From Lachnospiraceae bacterium (GTDB lineage Bacteria > Bacillota > Clostridia > Lachnospirales > Lachnospiraceae): a stretch of 5,529 bases of DNA. The position numbers and the translations under genes were made by a program. The DNA lies in the NCBI GenBank assembly GCA_017412265.1, contig JAFPYK010000282.1:1-5529 (forward strand), given 5' to 3'. How positions within the stretch are numbered: the stretch's first letter is position 1; every line of letters begins with the position of its first letter. Below, piece by piece: positions 4,875-5,529 of the stretch. Under the pieces are notes generated by a model. It was not told where the DNA came from. It saw nothing but the letters and a program-made list of their open reading frames with translations, and searched no databases.

Positions 4875-5529
4875 ATGTATTATCAGATTACAAGCGCTGC
4901 TCTGCAGGGGATGGACGTTCGTCTGGTTCAAGTTCAGACCGATATCTCTGACGGACTTCCCATCTTCGATATGGTGGGTCTTCCCGGATCCGAAGTGAGG
5001 GAAGCCAGAGAGCGCGTGCGGACCGCACTTCGTAACAGCGGGATCCGGCTTCCTTCGAAGCGGATCACGGTGAACCTTTCTCCGGCCGACCTCCGCAAGG
5101 AGGGAACGGCCTTCGACCTGGCCATCGCCGCGTCGGTTCTGGGCGGCATTCAGGCAATCCCTCCTCATACGAATGACTGCATCATACTGGGAGAACTGGG
5201 CCTTGACGGCGCCGTACTTCCTGTGCGCGGCTGCATCTCTGTCGCCAGGATGGCCCGCGATGCAGGGTTTGGCCGGCTGATTCTTCCGATGAAGAATGCA
5301 CAGGAATGCCGGCTGGTCACAGATCTTCCCTGCATCGGCCTGCGCAATGTGTCCGAGCTGATCACGTATCTGCGCAAGGGGACGGAGCCGGAGGAGGAGC
5401 CGGACGTCGCCGAGGCAGAGGTGAGAGAAGAGCCGGATTTCTCGGATCTCTGCGGGCTGGAGGTCGCAAAGCGTGCCGCAGAGATCGCAGCCGCTGGCAG
5501 GCACCACCTGCTGATCACAGGACCTCCCG
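4875..5529 (+). CDS. comM: YifB/ComM family Mg chelatase-like AAA+ ATPase (3' partial)
   Basis: Member of the ComM/YifB family; in naturally transformable bacteria ComM is a hexameric DNA helicase that drives branch migration during integration of incoming DNA. Only the first 218 codons are present, out of roughly 500 usual for the family. The N-terminal ChlI-like (Lon protease-fold) domain is clear: SDGLPIFDMVGLPGSEVRE at 25-43, VNLSPADLRKEGTAFDLAIA at 66-85 and GELGLDGAVLPVRG at 106-119. An acidic linker (about 168-188) leads to DFSDLCGLEVAKRAAEIAAAG at 188-208, the entry to the AAA+ domain. The window ends inside Walker A, after LLITGPP. The family usually has GQ where this protein has GL (194-195), a minor variation. 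The ATG at 4875 gives MYYQITSAALQG, a normal family start, with AAGGAG at 4865-4870. It is transcribed separately from nrdR by its own promoter. Competence is inferred only by family. Confidence 0.95.
   Translation, partial: MYYQITSAALQGMDVRLVQVQTDISDGLPIFDMVGLPGSEVREARERVRTALRNSGIRLPSKRITVNLSPADLRKEGTAFDLAIAASVLGGIQAIPPHTNDCIILGELGLDGAVLPVRGCISVARMARDAGFGRLILPMKNAQECRLVTDLPCIGLRNVSELITYLRKGTEPEEEPDVAEAEVREEPDFSDLCGLEVAKRAAEIAAAGRHHLLITGPP

Noticed and set aside
4827..5507. Open frame of 226 codons on the minus strand at the right end
   Set aside because: The + strand here encodes an unmistakable ComM N-terminus that runs off the edge. The minus frame also runs through the comM promoter and leader.

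Overview
The window looks like a stretch of chromosome from a GC-rich Clostridia member, most probably Lachnospiraceae or a close relative. The evidence is the tight rsmD-coaD-coiled-coil gene order, strong GGAGG-type ribosome binding sites, a typical bacterial NrdR, and a ComM/YifB gene of the Firmicutes type. The taxon is inferred from gene content and protein style, not from a marker gene. All seven genes are on the + strand. Genes at both edges are cut by the window. There is no RNA gene, mobile element, CRISPR array or phage sequence that I can support.

Layout. (1) Positions 1-921 hold nearly all of a D-isomer-specific 2-hydroxyacid dehydrogenase; only its N-terminal end is missing. (2) After a 74-base AT-richer gap comes a very compact block: rsmD (16S rRNA m2G966 methyltransferase), coaD (phosphopantetheine adenylyltransferase) and a 215-residue coiled-coil protein, spaced 0 and 2 bases apart. 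This block ends at a GNRA-loop hairpin that may be a terminator. (3) A sugar or polyol kinase of the FGGY family and nrdR follow, 15 bases apart and probably on one transcript. They end at a textbook intrinsic terminator (4765-4803). (4) A good sigma-A promoter (-35 at 4805, extended -10 at 4828) starts directly after that terminator and drives comM/yifB, which runs off the right edge just inside its Walker A motif.

How the genes fit together. The central block is housekeeping: ribosome modification, coenzyme A synthesis, and an envelope- or division-type coiled-coil protein whose position next to rsmD-coaD recalls SepIVA of Actinobacteria. The dehydrogenase and the FGGY kinase are metabolic genes of unassigned substrate on either side of that block. 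nrdR controls ribonucleotide reductase genes, none of which lie here. I do not see an undescribed multi-gene system. The points most worth a second look are two leader hairpins (before the FGGY kinase and before comM) that can involve the Shine-Dalgarno sequence, the coiled-coil protein, and the non-canonical substrate motif of the FGGY kinase.
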